From Quisquiliibacterium sp036525975 (lineage in GTDB: Bacteria > Pseudomonadota > Gammaproteobacteria > Burkholderiales > Burkholderiaceae_E), in NCBI GenBank assembly GCA_036525975.1, contig DATCZK010000123.1, positions 1 to 8,234 on the forward strand: DNA of 8,234 bases, read 5' to 3'. Below, in pieces: positions 5,800 through 8,234 of this stretch. Numbering within the stretch: the first letter of the stretch is position 1; every line of letters starts with the position of its first letter. Made by a program: the position numbers and the translations under genes. Below the pieces are notes generated by a model that saw only the letters and a list, made by a program, of their open reading frames with translations, made no database searches and was not told the DNA's origin.

Positions 5800-8040
5800 A
5801 TGACGGCAACGAAGAGCGCGCCCCCGGGCCCCGACGACGCGGCGCCGCTGTCGCAGGCCGAGCTCGACAGCCTCGTCGAGCAATACGACCCCGAGTCGAA
5901 CTTCCGCAAGCTCGCGGGGCTCACCGCGCTGCTCGTCACGGTGGTCGCGGTCTCGCTGTCGAGCTGGCACGTGTACACGGCCGGCTTCGGCCTCGCGAAC
6001 GAGATCGCGCACCGCGCGATCCACCTCAGCGCCGTGCTGGGGCTGGTGTTCCTGGTCTTTCCGCGCCAGCGAAGGCTCGACGGCCCGTGGGAGTGGATCA
6101 CCTCGCTCGGCTTCATCGCGTTCTACGTGCTGATCGCCTGGGGGCTCGCGCGCTCGCCCAACTACCAGCCCGAGCCCGGCGCGCACGCCGCGTTCGTGGC
6201 GGTGATCGCGTGCATCTGCGCGCTCGCGCTGCCGTTGCGGCGCCTGGGCGGCGGCTCGCACCGGGTGCCCCCGCGCGACTGGGTGTTCGCGCTGTTCGCG
6301 GCGGGCTTCTCGCTGTACCTGCTCGTGTTCTTCGAGGAGATCTTCGTGCGCCGCGTGGGCACGACCTCCACGCTGGACCTGATGATCGGCGTGATCGCGA
6401 TCGCGATGGTGATCGAGGCCACGCGCCGCACGATGGGGCTGTTCCTGCCGCTGCTCGGCGTGGCCTGCGTGCTGTACGGGATGTTCGGCCCCTACCTCCC
6501 CGCGGGCCTGGCGCACCGCGGCTATTCGGTGGAACGCATCGTGCGCCACCTGTACATCGGCACCGAGGGCATCTACGGCATCCCGGTGGGGGTGGTGGCG
6601 ACCTTCGTCTTTCACTTCGTGCTGTTCGGGATCATGGCCCAGATGACCGGGCTGGGGAACCTGTTCATCAACCTCGCGACGATCGTGGCCGGGCGCTTCA
6701 GCGGCGGCCCGGCCAAGGTGAGCGTGGTCTCGTCGGGGCTGTTCGGGATGATCTCGGGTTCGCCGATCGCGAACACCGTGACCACCGGCGCGATGACGAT
6801 CCCGCTGATGAAGAAGGTGGGCTTCTCGCCACGGTTCGCGGGCGCGGTCGAGGCGAGCGCTTCGTGCGGCGGCCAGGTGACGCCGCCGATCATGGGCGCG
6901 GCCGCGTTCATCATGGCCGAGACGCTCGGCATCCCGTACAGCCACCTGATGCTGATCGCGGTGATTCCGGCCGCGCTGCACTACGTGGCGATCCTGTACA
7001 TGGTTCACCTCGAGGCCAAGCGCCTCAAGCTCTCCGGGATGAACCCGCGCGACATCCCCTCGGTGGGCAAGGTGCTGCTGGGGTCGTGGCACCTGTTCAT
7101 CCCGCTGGTGGTGATGGTCACGCTGCTGCTGATGCAGTACACGCCGTTTCTCGCCGCGTTCTGGGGGATCATCCTCACGATCGCCTGCTCGTGGATACCG
7201 CGACTGCTCGGGCGCGGCGCGGTCATGGACGGGATGGCGATGACCCCGAAGCGCCTGGTCGAGGGCTTCGAGATCGGCGCCAAGTCGGCGCTGGGCATCG
7301 GCGCCGCGTGCGCCTGCGTGGGCTTCGTGCTGGGCATCGCCACACTCACCGGCGTGGGCTTCAAGTTCTCGGCCTTCGTGCTCGACCTCTCCGGGAGCCT
7401 CGCGCAGGCGATCCACGCGGTGGACATCACCGGCATGCTCACGCTCAAGGAGACCACGATCGCGTTCGGCCTGCTGTTCACGGCGATCGCCTGCATCATC
7501 ATGGGCGCCGGCGTGCCCACCACCCCGACCTACATCATCCTCGCGGCCATCGTGGCGCCGGCGCTGGCCCAGCTGGGCGTGCCGCTGGTGGCCACGCACT
7601 TCTTCGTCTTCTACTTCGGCGTGCTGGCCGACGTGACGCCGCCGGTGGCGCTGGCCGCGTTCGCGGCCGCGGGGATCGCCCGCTCCGAGCCGATGAGAAC
7701 GGGCTTCACCGCGTTCAGGCTGTCGATGGGCAAGGCGCTCGTTCCGTTCGTGTTCGTGTTCGCGCCGTCGCTGCTGTTCATCAACTTCGACTGGGCCGAA
7801 TTCTCGGTCGCGCTCGCGAGCGCGATCCTCGCGATCGCCGCGCTGGGCGCCGCCTACACCGGGCAGCTGGTGCGGCCGATCGGGCGCGTGGGCTTCCTCG
7901 CGCTCAACGTGCTCGCGATCCTGATGGTGCTGCCCAACAAGCCGGTGTCGATCGTCTGCGGCGTTCTGACGCTCGCCATGCTGGCCTGGTACGCGCGCCC
8001 CGTGCGCGGCGCTGCGCCCGACGGCCCCGCGCGCGCCTGA
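5800..8040 (+). CDS. TRAP transporter permease, fused small and large (DctQM-type) subunits, TAXI-associated
   Basis: Inner-membrane permease that imports the TAXI-bound solute using an ion gradient (Na+ or H+; not determinable here). At 746 residues it has the size of the fused 4TM/12TM TRAP permeases. A soluble N-terminus of about 36 residues leads into the small-subunit-like part (roughly 37-180) with hydrophobic segments near 38-56, 73-88, 101-117, 129-146 and 161-178. The large DctM-like part follows. It contains GGPAKVSVVSSGLFGMISGS (302-321), NTVTTGAMTIPLM (325-337) and GGQVTPPIMGAAAF (357-370), and later GAGVPTTPTYIILA (about 569-582) and VLADVTPPVALAAFAAAG (about 608-625), the two halves of the conserved core. 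A hydrophobic C-terminal extension (about 650-735) with further membrane segments is common in this fused class. The ATG at 5800 has GAAGG at 5787-5791, 8 bases upstream and inside the end of the DUF1850 gene, so the genes are closely coupled. Confidence 0.95.
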   Translation: MTATKSAPPGPDDAAPLSQAELDSLVEQYDPESNFRKLAGLTALLVTVVAVSLSSWHVYTAGFGLANEIAHRAIHLSAVLGLVFLVFPRQRRLDGPWEWITSLGFIAFYVLIAWGLARSPNYQPEPGAHAAFVAVIACICALALPLRRLGGGSHRVPPRDWVFALFAAGFSLYLLVFFEEIFVRRVGTTSTLDLMIGVIAIAMVIEATRRTMGLFLPLLGVACVLYGMFGPYLPAGLAHRGYSVERIVRHLYIGTEGIYGIPVGVVATFVFHFVLFGIMAQMTGLGNLFINLATIVAGRFSGGPAKVSVVSSGLFGMISGSPIANTVTTGAMTIPLMKKVGFSPRFAGAVEASASCGGQVTPPIMGAAAFIMAETLGIPYSHLMLIAVIPAALHYVAILYMVHLEAKRLKLSGMNPRDIPSVGKVLLGSWHLFIPLVVMVTLLLMQYTPFLAAFWGIILTIACSWIPRLLGRGAVMDGMAMTPKRLVEGFEIGAKSALGIGAACACVGFVLGIATLTGVGFKFSAFVLDLSGSLAQAIHAVDITGMLTLKETTIAFGLLFTAIACIIMGAGVPTTPTYIILAAIVAPALAQLGVPLVATHFFVFYFGVLADVTPPVALAAFAAAGIARSEPMRTGFTAFRLSMGKALVPFVFVFAPSLLFINFDWAEFSVALASAILAIAALGAAYTGQLVRPIGRVGFLALNVLAILMVLPNKPVSIVCGVLTLAMLAWYARPVRGAAPDGPARA

Positions 8041-8056
8041 AGCGCCCGGCGCGCGC
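8029..8056. terminator. Putative bidirectional terminator hairpin between convergent genes
   Basis: A perfect 9-bp stem, GCGCGCGCC (8029-8037) and GGCGCGCGC (8048-8056), encloses a 10-base loop that includes the permease stop codon. The right arm ends at the base before the stop codon of the opposing gene. It fills the whole 16-bp convergent gap, which is where a shared terminator is expected. Neither side is followed by a T-run, so it is not a classical intrinsic terminator. Confidence 0.45.
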
Positions 8057-8234
8057 TCAGCCCCCCGGCAGCGGGTGGCCCGGCATCAGCTCGTAGGGGT
8101 GCACCCAGCCGGGCAGCGCGCGCACGCGCTCGAGCCAGCGCCCGACCGCGGGGTAGTCTTCCCAGCGAACGCCGAACTCGTCGTTCCAGTACAGGTAGCC
8201 CACCAGCGAGAGGTCGGCGGTCGTGGCGCGCTCG
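8057..8234 (-). CDS. Glutathione S-transferase-like protein, C-terminal part only
   Basis: Only the last 58 residues are in the window; the rest lies beyond position 8234. They read ERATTADLSLVGYLYWNDEF through a WEDYPAV-GRWLERVRALPGW segment to PYELMPGHPLPGG. This is the helical C-terminal domain of a cytosolic GST: the T-x-ADLS segment is the conserved N-capping/hydrophobic staple helix region, and the YP-x-V-xx-W-xxR-xxALPGW pattern is the usual last helix. Such enzymes conjugate or reduce substrates with glutathione, but the class and substrate cannot be judged without the thioredoxin-like N-terminal half. It is transcribed toward the TRAP permease, with 16 bp between the two stop codons, and has no obvious functional link to the rest of the window. 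Confidence 0.82.
   Translation of the reverse strand, partial: ERATTADLSLVGYLYWNDEFGVRWEDYPAVGRWLERVRALPGWVHPYELMPGHPLPGG

Noticed and set aside
5614..7599. A 661-codon open frame on the minus strand, and a 669-codon alternative plus-strand frame at 6087-8096
   Set aside because: Both overlap the TRAP permease, whose conserved membrane motifs fix the true frame. The alternatives are charged, low-complexity shadows.
1..8234. Searched by eye for tRNA, rRNA, CRISPR repeats, insertion sequences and long direct repeats
   Set aside because: No supporting pattern was seen. Nearly all bases are covered by ordinary genes with uniform composition and there are no signs of a mobile element.

Overview
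The window is very GC-rich and densely packed, with strong G/C third-position bias. Its gene content (a hut locus with a GntR-type HutC repressor, plus a TAXI-type TRAP transporter with a DUF1850 partner) suggests a proteobacterium, most likely a betaproteobacterium of the Burkholderiales type. That placement comes from gene content and style, not from a phylogenetic marker.

Layout: positions 1-2156 hold a leftward histidine-degradation pair, hutU (urocanate hydratase, complete) followed by hutD (cut by the left edge). A roughly 120-bp divergent regulatory region (2157-2277) follows. It carries a near-perfect TTGT-N4-ACAA operator, a promoter for hutC, and a G10 homopolymer beside a hairpin in the hutU leader. 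Rightward from there come hutC (repressor), a FAD-dependent amino-acid/amine oxidoreductase of the DAO family 18 bp behind it, a 93-bp gap with a good sigma70-like promoter, and then a TRAP transporter set: TAXI periplasmic binding protein, a small DUF1850 lipoprotein-like protein, and a fused DctQM-type permease. A GC-rich hairpin at 8029-8056 separates this from a convergent glutathione S-transferase-like gene that runs off the right edge.

How the parts may work together: HutC probably represses both hutUD and its own transcript, and in studied systems is released by urocanate. The oxidoreductase sits close enough to hutC to be co-transcribed. The TRAP genes form their own unit with their own promoter. 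The arrangement suggests that uptake and flavin-dependent oxidation of a small nitrogenous compound (histidine or urocanate related, or glutamate-like) is tied to histidine catabolism. The substrate cannot be read from the sequence. The least ordinary points are this pairing, the lack of a conventional start codon for the DUF1850 gene, and the G10 tract. There is no gene-free stretch longer than about 125 bases, and I see no RNA gene, mobile element or CRISPR array.
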